NCBI RefSeq assembly: GCF_020010925.1
Contig: NZ_JAGJBZ010000001.1
Span: forward strand, 2,772,001-2,836,000
DNA: 64,000 bases
Reading direction: 5' to 3'
Source: Streptomyces griseiscabiei
Lineage (GTDB): Bacteria; Actinomycetota; Actinomycetes; Streptomycetales; Streptomycetaceae
Positions within the stretch are counted from its first letter, which is position 1; every line of letters starts with the position of its first letter. Of the stretch, positions 45,973-59,189 are shown piece after piece. The notes under the pieces are model-generated. The model saw nothing but the letters and a program-made list of their open reading frames with translations, made no database searches and had not been told where the DNA came from. Made by a program: the position numbers and the translations under genes.

Positions 45973-46566
45973 TCACACAACATCCATCAAGGCTAGCAGC
46001 TCGCGGGCCACGTCCTCGACGGAGGTGTTGACCAGGGTCACGTCGAACTCCGGCTCGGCCGCCAGCTCGATCTTGGCCGCCTCCAGGCGGCGTTCGATCA
46101 CGTCGGGCGGTTCGGTGCCCCGCCCGGTGAGCCTGCGCACCAGCTCCTCCCAGGAGGGCGGGGCCAGGAAGACCAGTTGGGCGTCCGGCATGGTCTCGCG
46201 GACCTGCCGTGCACCCTGGAGATCGATCTCCAGCAGGACCGGCTCGCCCCGCTCCAGGCGTTCGAGCACGGCAGCCCGGGGTGTGCCGTAGCGGTTGCCG
46301 GCGAACTCGGCCCACTCCAGCAGTTCGCTGTTGGCGATCAGCTTGTCCATCTCGTCGTCGGAGACGAAGAAGTAGTGGACTCCGTGCTGCTCGCCGGGGC
46401 GTGGCTTGCGGGTCGTCGCCGACACCGAGAGCCAGACCTCGGGGTGTGCCTTGCGCATATGGGCGACGACCGTGCTCTTACCGACCCCTGAGGGGCCGGA
46501 GAGCACGGTCAGCCGCGGACGTACGTCCGGGGGCTCGGGGGTCGTCCCCCGGAATGTTGCAGCCAT
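45973..46566 (-). CDS. gmk: Guanylate kinase
   Basis: Protein of 197 aa converting GMP to GDP. Walker [10 protein letters not shown] at about residues 24-32; GMP-binding [24 protein letters not shown] and [16 protein letters not shown] follow; lid region [22 protein letters not shown]. Known to be a ppGpp target in some bacteria. It lies downstream of sIHF and upstream of rpoZ, the common actinobacterial order sIHF-gmk-rpoZ-coaBC-metK. Confidence 0.97.
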   Translation of the reverse strand: MAATFRGTTPEPPDVRPRLTVLSGPSGVGKSTVVAHMRKAHPEVWLSVSATTRKPRPGEQHGVHYFFVSDDEMDKLIANSELLEWAEFAGNRYGTPRAAVLERLERGEPVLLEIDLQGARQVRETMPDAQLVFLAPPSWEELVRRLTGRGTEPPDVIERRLEAAKIELAAEPEFDVTLVNTSVEDVARELLALMDVV

Positions 46567-46626
46567 GCAGCGATTATTCCAGCAATCCCGGACTGTCCGG
46601 GACTCCCTTCCCGCCAGGGGGCGGGA

Positions 46627-46950
46627 TCAGGAACCGGTGCTGCCGAATTCACGCTCCAGGGAAGCGATCTGGTTGGAACCGAGGCCGCGAACACGACGGC
46701 TCTCGGAGATGCCGAGTCGCTCCATGATCTGCTTGGCGCGGACCTTGCCCACGCCGGGCAGCGACTCGAGCAGCGCGGAGACCTTCATCTTGCCGATGAC
46801 GTCGTTCTCCTGGCCCTGCTTGATGACCTCGTGCAGGGAGGCGCCGGAGTGCTTGAGTCGATTCTTGACCTCGGCCCGCTCCCGGCGAGCCGCGGCGGCC
46901 TTTTCGAGCGCGGCTGCGCGCTGTTCAGGGGTAAGGGGCGGAAGAGCCAC
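46627..46950 (-). CDS. sihF: Actinobacterial integration host factor (sIHF, mIHF family)
   Basis: Protein of 107 aa. A nucleoid-associated protein of the actinobacterial IHF family, unrelated to HU/IHF of proteobacteria. A long N-terminal helix (PEQRAAALEKAAAARRERAEVKNRL) is followed by a helix-two-turn-helix with LLESLPGVGKVRAKQIMERLG (about residues 63-83), which binds duplex DNA. In S. coelicolor it affects topology, sporulation and antibiotic production. GTG start giving MALPPLTPEQ with GAGGTG upstream; the longer reading to 47013 is not family-like. The preceding 254 nt hold its promoter region, including AT-rich sequence at 47105-47170. Confidence 0.96.
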   Translation of the reverse strand: MALPPLTPEQRAAALEKAAAARRERAEVKNRLKHSGASLHEVIKQGQENDVIGKMKVSALLESLPGVGKVRAKQIMERLGISESRRVRGLGSNQIASLEREFGSTGS

Positions 46951-47204
46951 GCCTACGTCACCTCGGATGTCGAACTGTCGGATACGGACCGGTGAGGAAC
47001 CTAGTCGCCCCACACCTGGGGAGCCACGAGCAACACGCTTGCCCGTTCACCCTGCTCGGAGACTAGCGGCCAAGTCCGCCAGAGTCAGCGAGAACAGCGG
47101 AAAAGTCCTGGTCAGCCTCCATGGAGTCGGACATAAGCCTCATATCGCCCCGGATTTGAGAATGTATTCAGACTCGAGGCGGCCGGGAACCGACCCCCGG
47201 GCAC

Positions 47205-48052
47205 TCATCGGAGGTCTCGGGCGGCCTCCGTCGCGGTGCGGATCTGGTCCGCGAAACGATCCGAGGCGTCACGCAGCGCGACAATGTAGGGACCGTGACG
47301 AAGGACACCCCGGCTGACGTTCGGCACCACATGGCGCACGGCGGCCCCGAAGACCCCCGGAAGATCGGCCGGCGTGGCTCCCTGGGCGCCGATCCCGGGC
47401 GCGAGGAGAGGTCCGTTGATGTCGAGGTCGTACGACGACAGGTCACCCAGCGTGGCGCCGACGACCGCGCCGAAGGACCCCAGGGGCTCCTCCCCCGCGT
47501 TCTCGGCGGCCAGGTGCGCCAGCATGGTCGCGCCGACGTTCCGCCCGTCGCCGCGCACCGCGTGCTGCACCTCGCCGCCCTCCGGGTTGGAGGTGAGCGC
47601 CAGTACGAAGAGCCCGGCGCCGTTCTCGCGGGCCAGGTCCACGGCGGGCTTCAGGGAGCCGTAGCCCAGGTACGGCGAGACCGTCAGCGCGTCCGAGAAC
47701 AGGGGCGCGTCCTGGTGCAGGAAGGTCTCGGCGTACGCGGCCATGGTGGAGCCGATGTCTCCGCGCTTGGCGTCCATGACGACCAGCGCCCCGGCCGCCC
47801 GCGCCTCCTGGACCGACTTCTCCAGCACGGCCACGCCGCGCGAGCCGAAGCGCTCGAAGAACGCGCTCTGCGGCTTGAGGACGGCCACCCGGTCCGCGAG
47901 TGCCTCGACGACCGTGCGGCTGAAGCGCTCCAGTCCGGCGATGTCGTCGTCCAGGCCCCAGTCGGCGAGCAGGGAGGCGTGCGGGTCGATGCCGACGCAC
48001 AGCGGCCCCCGCTCATCCATGGCACGGCGCAGGCGCGCGCCGAAGGGCTCGG

Positions 48053-48056
<4 letters not shown>
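47205..48056 (-). CDS. pyrF: Orotidine 5'-phosphate decarboxylase (type 2)
   Basis: Protein of 283 aa, the longer type 2 form. It makes UMP from OMP, the last step of pyrimidine synthesis. Catalytic motif VVMDAKRGDIGSTMAAYAE (about residues 92-110) with the Lys-Asp array, and GVGAQG-like GIGAQGATPADL near 220. ATG overlaps the pyrD stop (ATGA). Last gene of the pyr operon. Confidence 0.96.
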
Positions 48057-49159
<1,103 letters not shown>

Positions 49160-49202
49160 GTTCATGTCCTCGAAGGAGCGCCTCATGGAGAGGTCTCGCG
49201 AA

Positions 49203-49232
49203 GAGGGGGACACCGTTTCCGGTGTCCCCCTC
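49203..49232 (-). terminator. Hairpin between carB and pyrD (partial terminator or attenuator)
   Basis: 13-bp perfect stem GAGGGGGACACCG (49203-49215) and CGGTGTCCCCCTC (49220-49232) with loop TTTC, 7 nt after the carB stop and 43 nt before pyrD. It may lower expression of pyrD-pyrF relative to the upstream genes, or protect the 3' end of the processed carB message. Confidence 0.75.
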
Positions 49233-49239
49233 AGGGCTG

Positions 49240-52540
<3,301 letters not shown>

Positions 52541-52548
<8 letters not shown>

Positions 52549-53683
52549 GCTGGCCCTCCATCAGGGATACGAAGCGGTCGAACAGGTAGGCGGCGTCGTG
52601 CGGGCCCGCTGCCGCTTCGGGGTGGTACTGGACGCTGAAGGCGGGGCGGTCGAGGAGCTGGAGCCCCTCCACCACGTTGTCGTTGAGGCAGACATGGGAG
52701 ACCTCGGCGCGGCCGTAGGGGGTCTCGGAGACCTGGTCAAGCGGAGCGTCGACGGCGAAGCCGTGGTTGTGCGCGGTGACCTCGACCTTGCCGGTCGTAC
52801 GGTCCTGCACCGGCTGGTTGATGCCCCGGTGGCCGTACTTCAGCTTGTAGGTGCCGAAGCCGAGCGCGCGGCCGAGGATCTGGTTGCCGAAGCAGATGCC
52901 GAAGAGCGGGGTGGAGCGCTCCAGGACCGCCCGCATGACGGAGACCGGGTGGTCGGCGGTGGCCGGGTCGCCGGGGCCGTTGGAGAAGAACACGCCGTCG
53001 GGGTTCACGGCATAGACGTCCTCGGCGGTCGCCGTGGCGGGCAGCACGTGCACCTCGATGCCGCGCTCGGCCATGCGGTGCGGGGTCATGCCCTTGATGC
53101 CGAGGTCGACGGCGGCGACGGTGAACTTCTTGGTGCCGATCGCGGGGACGACGTACGTCTCCTTGGTGGCGACCTCGGCGGAGAGGTTCGCGCCCTTCAT
53201 CTCGGGGGCCTCGCGGACCTCGGTGAGCATGACGCCCTCGTCGGGCAGCGCGTTGCCGGAGAAGATGCCGACGCGCATGGCGCCGCGCTCACGGAGGTGG
53301 CGGGTGAGGGCGCGGGTGTCGATGCCGGAGATCCCGACGACGCCCTGGGCGCGCAGTTCGTCGTCCAGGGAGCGCCGGGAGCGCCAGTTGGAGGACACGC
53401 GCGCGGGGTCGCGGACGACGTAGCCGGAGACCCAGATCCTCTTGGACTCGGGGTCCTCGTCGTTGACGCCGGTGTTGCCGACGTGCGGGGCGGTCATGAC
53501 GACGACCTGGCGGTGGTACGACGGGTCGGTGAGCGTCTCCTGGTAGCCGGTCATCCCGGTGGAGAACACGGCCTCGCCGAAGGTCACCCCCACGGCCCCG
53601 TAGGCACGGCCGCGGAAGATCCGGCCGTCCTCCAGGACGAGTACGGCGGGAACCCTGGTGGCTCCCCGGGTGGAGGTCGTCAT
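52541..53683 (-). CDS. carA: Carbamoyl-phosphate synthase, small (glutaminase) subunit
   Basis: Protein of 380 aa. The N-terminal CPSase domain ([16 protein letters not shown], residues about 13-28) precedes a class I glutamine amidotransferase with Cys in [18 protein letters not shown] and His/Glu in [15 protein letters not shown]. It feeds ammonia to CarB. ATG overlaps the stop of the upstream PH-like gene (ATGA). Confidence 0.97.
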
Positions 53684-54300
53684 CGTGCGCCTTCCGTTTC
53701 CGTCTTGTTGATCATCTGGTTCAGGGTCTCGACCCACTCGTTGTGCTCGGCCGCGCGGTCGGAGCGGAACCCGGAGTCGAGCGGCTTGCCGCCGTGCTCC
53801 CAGGTGACGACCAGCAGTCCGCCCTCGGTGAGCACCTTGCCGGCGATGCCCTTGTCGAGCCGGGCCTCGCGCAGGGCCTCGGCCGGGACGAAGAAGTCAC
53901 TCGCTCCGGGGCGTACGACGTCCAGGCCCGCGTCCGTCAGCGTCAGCTCGACCCGGCTGCGGGTGCCCAGGCCGTGCGCCACGATCCGGTCGAGCCAGTG
54001 CCCGGCGGTGGTGGAGCCGTGGTAGCGGCCGTTCATGCTCAGTCTCACCTCACCGGGCTCGTCCGGCATTCCAGGCAGCGGCGGCTTGCCGCCTCCGTTG
54101 AGGGTGGTGGTGGGCGACGGGCGGGTGGGCAGCTCGGGCAGATCGCCCTGGAGCGTGCCCCGCCACTTCCAGCCCTCGCGCATCAGCCAGTAGACGAGCG
54201 CGACGAAGAGAGCGAGTCCGACGACCCAGCCGATGCGCGCGGCCCAGTCGGTGACCTCGGCCGATTCCTTCTCGGCGGCCAGCAGAATTACAGGTGTCAC
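53680..54300 (-). CDS. Membrane-anchored PH-like protein in the pyrimidine operon
   Basis: Protein of 206 aa. One TM helix near the N-terminus (about residues 19-41, [18 protein letters not shown]) and then a proline-rich stretch (about 55-85) and a PH-like beta domain ([57 protein letters not shown]). The function is unknown. It overlaps pyrC at its start (GTGA) and carA at its stop (ATGA), so it is translated with the pathway enzymes; the gene occupies this place in other Streptomyces, from memory. It could tether the carbamoyl-phosphate or dihydroorotase enzymes to the membrane near PyrD, an inference only. Confidence 0.8.
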   Translation of the reverse strand: MTPVILLAAEKESAEVTDWAARIGWVVGLALFVALVYWLMREGWKWRGTLQGDLPELPTRPSPTTTLNGGGKPPLPGMPDEPGEVRLSMNGRYHGSTTAGHWLDRIVAHGLGTRSRVELTLTDAGLDVVRPGASDFFVPAEALREARLDKGIAGKVLTEGGLLVVTWEHGGKPLDSGFRSDRAAEHNEWVETLNQMINKTETEGAR

Positions 54301-55583
54301 GTGAGCTTCCCGTCGACGAGCGTGGCCTTGCCCCGCAGCCACGTGTGCGTGACACGGCCCGGCAGCTCGCGGCCCTCGTAGGGGGTGTTGCGGCTGCGCG
54401 AGGCGAAGCCCGCGGGATCCACCGACCCACGGTATGCCGTGTCGACGAGGGTGAGGTTGGCGGGCTCACCTGCCGAGACGGGACGTCCGTGACCGGACGC
54501 CTGTCCGATCTTCGCGGGCTTGACGGACATGCGGTCCGCGACGCCCGCCCAGTCGAGCAGACCGGTGGTGACCATCGTCTCCTGGACCACGGACAGCGCG
54601 GTCTCCAGGCCGACCATGCCCATGGCGGCGGCGGCCCACTCGCAGTCCTTGTCCTCGTGCGGGTGCGGGGCGTGGTCGGTGGCGACGATGTCGATGGTGC
54701 CGTCGGCGAGCGCCTCGCGCAGGGCCAGCACGTCGCGCTCGGTGCGCAGCGGCGGGTTGACCTTGTAGACCGGGTTGTAGCTGCGCACCAGCTCGTCGGT
54801 GAGGAGGAGGTGGTGCGGGGTGACCTCGGCGGTGACGTCGATGCCCCGGGACTTGGCCCAGCGGACGATCTCCACCGACCCGGCGGTCGAGAGGTGGCAG
54901 ATGTGGACGCGGGAGCCGACGTGCTCGGCGAGCAGGACATCCCGGGCGATGATCGATTCTTCGGCCACCGCCGGCCAGCCCCCGAGGCCCAGCTCGGCGG
55001 AGACGATGCCCTCGTTCATCTGGGCGCCCTCGGTGAGGCGCGGCTCCTGCGCGTGCTGGGCGACGACCCCGCCGAAGGCCTTCACGTACTCCAGGGCCCG
55101 GCGCATGATCACCGCGTCGTCGACGCACTTGCCGTCGTCCGAGAAGACGGTGACCCCGGCGGCCGACTCGTGCATGGCGCCCAGCTCGGCGAGCTTCCTG
55201 CCCTCCAGGCCGACGGTGACGGCGCCGATGGGCTGGACGTCGCAGTAGCCGTGCTCCTGTCCGAGCCGGTAGACCTGCTCGACCACACCGGCGGTGTCGG
55301 CGACGGGGAAGGTGTTGGCCATGGCGAAGACGGCCGTGTAGCCGCCGGAGGCCGCCGCGCGCGTGCCGGTGAGCACGGTCTCGGAGTCCTCGCGGCCGGG
55401 TTCGCGCAGATGGGTGTGGAGATCGACGAGGCCCGGCAGCAGCACCTTGCCCTCGGCCTCGACGACCACCGCGCCCTCGTCGGACAGCCCGGCGCCCACC
55501 TCGGCGATGATCTCGCCGTCGATCAGCACGTCCTGCGGCTCGCCGCCCAGCACCTTCGCACCACGGATCAGGATCTTGCTCAT
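54297..55583 (-). CDS. pyrC: Dihydroorotase (class I)
   Basis: Protein of 428 aa of the amidohydrolase superfamily, third step of pyrimidine synthesis. Zinc ligands in LVDLHTHLREPG (about residues 55-66), HICHLSTAGS and the catalytic Asp in VATDHAPHPHEDK. It lies 4 nt after pyrB. Class I enzymes often act together with aspartate carbamoyltransferase in a complex, consistent with the tight linkage. Confidence 0.97.
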   Translation of the reverse strand: MSKILIRGAKVLGGEPQDVLIDGEIIAEVGAGLSDEGAVVVEAEGKVLLPGLVDLHTHLREPGREDSETVLTGTRAAASGGYTAVFAMANTFPVADTAGVVEQVYRLGQEHGYCDVQPIGAVTVGLEGRKLAELGAMHESAAGVTVFSDDGKCVDDAVIMRRALEYVKAFGGVVAQHAQEPRLTEGAQMNEGIVSAELGLGGWPAVAEESIIARDVLLAEHVGSRVHICHLSTAGSVEIVRWAKSRGIDVTAEVTPHHLLLTDELVRSYNPVYKVNPPLRTERDVLALREALADGTIDIVATDHAPHPHEDKDCEWAAAAMGMVGLETALSVVQETMVTTGLLDWAGVADRMSVKPAKIGQASGHGRPVSAGEPANLTLVDTAYRGSVDPAGFASRSRNTPYEGRELPGRVTHTWLRGKATLVDGKLT

Positions 55584-55587
55584 GGAC

Positions 55588-56568
55588 TTACTTCTCCTCG
55601 GTGGTGCGGGTGTGGGTGACGGCGGGCTCGTTGCCGCCCAGCAGGAGGTACAGCACGGCCATCCGGATGGAGACGCCGTTGGCTACCTGCTCGACGACGG
55701 TGCAGCGGTCGGAGTCGGCGACCTCGGCGGTGATCTCCATGCCGCGGACCATCGGGCCGGGGTGCATCACGATGGCGTGCTCGGGCATCCGCGCCATCCG
55801 GTCTCCGTCGAGGCCGTAGCGCCGTGAGTACTCGCGCTCGGTGGGGAAGAACGCGGCGTTCATCCGCTCCCGCTGCACGCGCAGCATCATCACCGCGTCG
55901 GACTTGGCGAGCGTGCTGTCGAGGTCGTAGCTCACCTCGCAGGGCCAGGTCTCGACGCCGACCGGGACCAGGGTGGGCGGGGCGACGAGGGTGACCTCGG
56001 CGCCGAGGGTGTGCAGCAGGTCGACGTTGGAGCGGGCGACCCGGCTGTGCAGGACGTCGCCGACGAGCGTGATCCGCTTGCCGGACAGGTCCTGCCCGAG
56101 CCCGGCGTCCCGGCCGACGAGGCGGCGGCGCATGGTGAAGGCGTCCAGCAGGGCCTGGGTGGGGTGCTGGTGGGTGCCGTCGCCCGCGTTGATCACGGCG
56201 GCGTCGATCCAGCCGGAGGTCGCCAGCCGGTACGGGGCCCCCGAGGCGCCGTGCCGGATGACGACGGCGTCCACGCCCATGGCCTCCAGCGTCTGGGCGG
56301 TGTCCTTCAGGGACTCGCCCTTCGAGACGCTCGATCCCTTGGCGGTGAAGTTGATGACGTCCGCCGAGAGGCGCTTCTCGGCGGCCTCGAAGGAGATCCG
56401 GGTGCGGGTGGAGTCCTCGAAGAAGAGGTTGACGACGGTGCGGCCGCGCAGGGTCGGCAGTTTCTTGATCGGCCGGTCGGCGACCCGGGCCATCTCCTCG
56501 GCGGTGTCGAGGATCAGGACGGCGTCGTCACGGGTGAGGTCGGCGGCCGAGATGAGATGACGCTGCAT
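55588..56568 (-). CDS. pyrB: Aspartate carbamoyltransferase catalytic chain
   Basis: Protein of 326 aa. It joins carbamoyl phosphate and aspartate. Signature [19 protein letters not shown] (about residues 49-67) and [10 protein letters not shown] (carbamoyl phosphate and aspartate contacts). No pyrI regulatory chain is present, as is usual in Gram-positive bacteria. It is 89 nt after pyrR; the gap contains a self-complementary GCACGCG-CGCGTGC overlapping the pyrR stop region. Confidence 0.97.
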   Translation of the reverse strand: MQRHLISAADLTRDDAVLILDTAEEMARVADRPIKKLPTLRGRTVVNLFFEDSTRTRISFEAAEKRLSADVINFTAKGSSVSKGESLKDTAQTLEAMGVDAVVIRHGASGAPYRLATSGWIDAAVINAGDGTHQHPTQALLDAFTMRRRLVGRDAGLGQDLSGKRITLVGDVLHSRVARSNVDLLHTLGAEVTLVAPPTLVPVGVETWPCEVSYDLDSTLAKSDAVMMLRVQRERMNAAFFPTEREYSRRYGLDGDRMARMPEHAIVMHPGPMVRGMEITAEVADSDRCTVVEQVANGVSIRMAVLYLLLGGNEPAVTHTRTTEEK

Positions 56569-56657
56569 CTTTCAGGCTCCGTAAGGCAGTTCGGGAGATT
56601 ACGGGCAGTCAGGGGCATCACGAGGAGACGTACGGCGCGAGGCCGCACGCGCGCGTG

Positions 56658-57272
56658 CTACTGCTGGGCGGTCCGCTTCGCACCGAGCAGGACGGTGTCC
56701 CGACCGTCCTCCTCGGCGAGCTGGACCTTGACCGTCTCCCGCAGCGACGTGGGGAGGTTCTTGCCGACGTAGTCGGCGCGGATGGGCAGTTCGCGGTGGC
56801 CCCGGTCGACGAGGACCGCGAGCTGCACCGCGCGCGGCCGGCCGATGTCGTTCAGCGCGTCGAGCGCCGCGCGGATCGTCCGGCCGGAGAAGAGCACGTC
56901 GTCGACGAGGACGACCAGTCGGCCGTCGATGCCGTCACCGGGGATCTCGGTGCGGGCCAGCGCACGCGGCGGGTGCATGCGCAGGTCGTCGCGGTACATG
57001 GTGATGTCGAGCGAGCCGACCGGGATCTTGCGGTCGGTGATCTCCGCGAGCTTGGCGGCGAGCCGCTGGGCGAGGAAGACGCCCCGGGTCGGAATGCCGA
57101 GGAGCACCACGTCGTCGGCGCCCTTGGCGCGCTCGACGATCTCGTGGGCGATCCGCGTCAGTACGCGCGCGATGTCGGGGCCTTCGAGAACGGGCCGCGC
57201 ATCGGACGACTGCGGTTCCTGGGGCAGGTTCTGCCCCGAGGGCAGCGGGTTCTGCGGGTCTTGCGTGTCCAT
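56658..57272 (-). CDS. pyrR: PyrR: pyr operon regulator and uracil phosphoribosyltransferase
   Basis: Protein of 204 aa, with about 20 more residues at the N-terminus than B. subtilis PyrR. A PRTase fold with PRPP motif [19 protein letters not shown] (about residues 119-137). It binds pyr mRNA in a UMP-dependent way and may have weak uracil phosphoribosyltransferase activity. ATG with AGGAGG 11 nt upstream. It is the first gene of the pyr operon, divergent from bldD, and has its own PyrR-binding loop over its leader. Confidence 0.96.
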   Translation of the reverse strand: MDTQDPQNPLPSGQNLPQEPQSSDARPVLEGPDIARVLTRIAHEIVERAKGADDVVLLGIPTRGVFLAQRLAAKLAEITDRKIPVGSLDITMYRDDLRMHPPRALARTEIPGDGIDGRLVVLVDDVLFSGRTIRAALDALNDIGRPRAVQLAVLVDRGHRELPIRADYVGKNLPTSLRETVKVQLAEEDGRDTVLLGAKRTAQQ

Positions 57273-57289
57273 ACGAAACGGACCTCCTT

Positions 57290-57310
57290 CTCCGCCTCAC
57301 GGGACGGACC
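57290..57310 (-). promoter_or_regulatory. PyrR-binding loop next to the pyrR ribosome-binding site
   Basis: On the minus strand the leader reads GGTCCGTCCCGTGAGGCGG; it contains TCCCGTGAGGC (57304-57294), an exact match to the PyrR target consensus UCCNGNGAGGY. The SD sequence AGGAGG (57288-57283) begins 5 nt further on. With bound UMP, PyrR would mask translation start, the mode described for mycobacteria. Confidence 0.75.
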
Positions 57311-57338
57311 TTAAAGGACGTCGGATTTGCGCCGTCAA
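57310..57338 (-). promoter_or_regulatory. Tentative pyrR operon promoter
   Basis: Minus strand TTGACG (57338-57333), 17-nt spacer, TTTAAG (57315-57310). The -35 is 5/6 and the -10 4/6 to consensus. Transcription would start inside the PyrR loop stem, which argues for either a slightly different start or another promoter upstream. Confidence 0.3.
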
Positions 57339-57426
57339 CGTTAGCAGGCCCCGGCAACGCCCCTGATCACCCCCCTGGCCCAAGGGAACGCGGTTACCAC
57401 GGAAGAGTCGGTCCGGACCATTCGGC

Positions 57427-57468
57427 TTGACGGGGCAGAGTCACGCTGCGTAACCTCACAGTGAGTCA
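57427..57468 (+). promoter_or_regulatory. bldD promoter with BldD boxes
   Basis: TTGACG (57427-57432), 18-nt spacer, TAACCT (57451-57456). TCACGCTGCGTAA (57441-57453) is an exact match to the BldD box TNACNCWGNGTNA and overlaps the -10; TCACAGTGAGTCA (57456-57468) matches at all but one fixed position. This agrees with the known autorepression of bldD in S. coelicolor. Confidence 0.8.
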
Positions 57469-57491
57469 CCAGCCTTCGTCCGGGGAGCTAT

Positions 57492-57992
57492 ATGTCCAGC
57501 GAATACGCCAAACAGCTCGGGGCCAAGCTCCGGGCCATCCGCACCCAGCAGGGCCTTTCCCTCCACGGTGTCGAGGAGAAGTCCCAGGGACGCTGGAAGG
57601 CGGTCGTGGTCGGTTCGTACGAGCGCGGCGACCGCGCCGTCACCGTGCAGCGCCTCGCGGAGCTGGCGGACTTCTACGGGGTCCCTGTGCAGGAGCTGCT
57701 TCCTGGGACGACCCCCGGCGGCGCCGCGGAGCCGCCGCCGAAGCTCGTCCTCGACCTTGAGCGCCTGGCCCATGTGCCGGCGGAGAAGGCGGGCCCGCTG
57801 CAGCGTTACGCGGCGACGATCCAGTCCCAGCGCGGTGACTACAACGGCAAGGTGCTCTCGATCCGCCAGGACGACCTGCGCACACTCGCCGTCATCTACG
57901 ACCAGTCCCCCTCGGTCCTCACCGAGCAGCTGATCAGCTGGGGCGTCCTGGACGCGGATGCGCGTCGCGCGGTCTCCCACGAGGACAGCTGA
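57492..57992 (+). CDS. bldD: BldD, c-di-GMP-dependent developmental master regulator
   Basis: Protein of 166 aa. An N-terminal XRE-type helix-turn-helix (residues about 8-70) binds DNA; the C-terminal domain (about 80-166) carries the c-di-GMP signature RGD (114-116), eight residues, RQDD (125-128), exactly as in other Streptomyces. A c-di-GMP tetramer joins two BldD molecules, which then repress sporulation genes during vegetative growth. The ATG follows GGGGAG by 4 nt. It is divergent from pyrR with overlapping control regions, and ends in a strong terminator. Confidence 0.98.
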   Translation: MSSEYAKQLGAKLRAIRTQQGLSLHGVEEKSQGRWKAVVVGSYERGDRAVTVQRLAELADFYGVPVQELLPGTTPGGAAEPPPKLVLDLERLAHVPAEKAGPLQRYAATIQSQRGDYNGKVLSIRQDDLRTLAVIYDQSPSVLTEQLISWGVLDADARRAVSHEDS

Positions 57993-58030
57993 CACGGCCG
58001 ACGCTCCGGGCAGCACCCAGCAGAAACGTG

Positions 58031-58080
58031 CCGCCGGTGTGCTCCGAACCGATTGGTTCGGAGCACACCGGCGGTTTTCT
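58031..58080. terminator. Strong terminator of bldD (also facing nusB)
   Basis: 20-bp perfect stem CCGCCGGTGTGCTCCGAACC (58031-58050) and GGTTCGGAGCACACCGGCGG (58055-58074), loop GATT, followed on the plus strand by TTTTCT. Lies between the convergent bldD and nusB stops, 39 nt after bldD. Confidence 0.92.
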
Positions 58081-58126
58081 GCTCTTTGGGGGCTCCCCCG
58101 CGGTCGTACCTGCGCGGCTGTCGCCT

Positions 58127-58561
58127 CTACGCGTCGTCCCTGCGCAGCGAGGGCTTCAGGTCCTTCAGACGCCCCAGCAGGCCGTTCACGAACGACGGCG
58201 AGTCGTCCGTGGAGAACTCCTTCGCCAGCTGCACCATCTCGTCCAGCACCACCGCGTCGGGAGTCGCGTCGACCCAGATCAGTTCGTACGCCCCGAGGCG
58301 CAGGATGTTCCGGTCCACGACCGGCATCCGGTCGAGCGTCCAGCCCACCGAGTACTGCGCGATCAGCTCGTCGATCCGCTTCGCGTACTCCGCATAGCCC
58401 TCGACGAGCTGCATCGTGTACTCGCTGACCGGCGGCTGCCGGGTGTCGCTGTGGGCGTGCCGGATCCAGTCCGCGAGGACGGTCAGGACGTCGACCCCGC
58501 GCTGGTCGCCCTCGAAGAGGATCTGGAAGGCGCGCTTACGGGCCGTGTTACGGGCAGCCAC
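58127..58561 (-). CDS. nusB: Transcription antitermination factor NusB
   Basis: Protein of 144 aa, all-helical NusB fold. It forms the rRNA antitermination complex with S10 (NusE). Starts MAARNTARKRAFQILFEGDQRG; the conserved helix IDELIAQYSVGWTLDRMPVVDRNILRLGAYEL is in the middle. GTG start 2 nt after the efp stop; the longer reading to 59284 crosses efp in another frame. Confidence 0.96.
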   Translation of the reverse strand: MAARNTARKRAFQILFEGDQRGVDVLTVLADWIRHAHSDTRQPPVSEYTMQLVEGYAEYAKRIDELIAQYSVGWTLDRMPVVDRNILRLGAYELIWVDATPDAVVLDEMVQLAKEFSTDDSPSFVNGLLGRLKDLKPSLRRDDA

Positions 58562-58563
58562 GG

Positions 58564-59130
58564 TTAGCTGTTCACCCGGCCGAGGTAGTCGCTGGTACGG
58601 GTGTCGACCTTGATCTTCTCGCCGGTGGTGATGAAGAGCGGCACCTGGATCTGGTGGCCGGTCTCCAGGGTGGCGGGCTTGGTGCCACCGGTGGAGCGGT
58701 CGCCCTGGACGCCCGGCTCGGTCTCCTGGATCACGAGCTCGACGGCGGCCGGCAGCTCCACGAAGAGCACCTCGCCCTCGTGCTGCGCGACGGTGGCGGT
58801 GAAGCCCTCGATCAGGAAGTTGGCGGCGTCGCCGACGGCCTTGCGGTCGACCATGAGCTGGTCGTAGGTCTCCATGTCCATGAAGACGAAGTACTCGCCG
58901 TCCATGTAGGAGAACTGCATGTCGCGCTTGTCGACAGTGGCCGTCTCGACCTTGACGCCGGCGTTGAACGTCTTGTCGACGACCTTGCCGGAGAGCACGT
59001 TCTTGAGCTTGGTGCGCACGAAGGCCGGGCCCTTGCCGGGCTTGACGTGCTGGAACTCGACGACGGACCAGAGCTGGCCCCCGTCGAGCTTGAGCACCAG
59101 GCCGTTCTTGAGGTCGTTCGTGGAAGCCAC
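58564..59130 (-). CDS. efp: Elongation factor P
   Basis: Protein of 188 aa with three beta-barrel domains. It relieves ribosome stalling at polyproline motifs. The tip loop reads [16 protein letters not shown], with Lys33 at the site modified in other bacteria; no modification genes are visible here. C-terminal signature [25 protein letters not shown] start with AGGAGA 10 nt upstream. Immediately before nusB, and 59 nt after the M24 peptidase-like gene. Proline-rich proteins nearby, such as that at 60493-61461, may depend on it. Confidence 0.97.
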   Translation of the reverse strand: MASTNDLKNGLVLKLDGGQLWSVVEFQHVKPGKGPAFVRTKLKNVLSGKVVDKTFNAGVKVETATVDKRDMQFSYMDGEYFVFMDMETYDQLMVDRKAVGDAANFLIEGFTATVAQHEGEVLFVELPAAVELVIQETEPGVQGDRSTGGTKPATLETGHQIQVPLFITTGEKIKVDTRTSDYLGRVNS

Positions 59131-59189
59131 GGTTGCGGAATCTCCTGGACTGACGTGGACGACCCCGGGCCACGCGCCCAGCCGATGAG

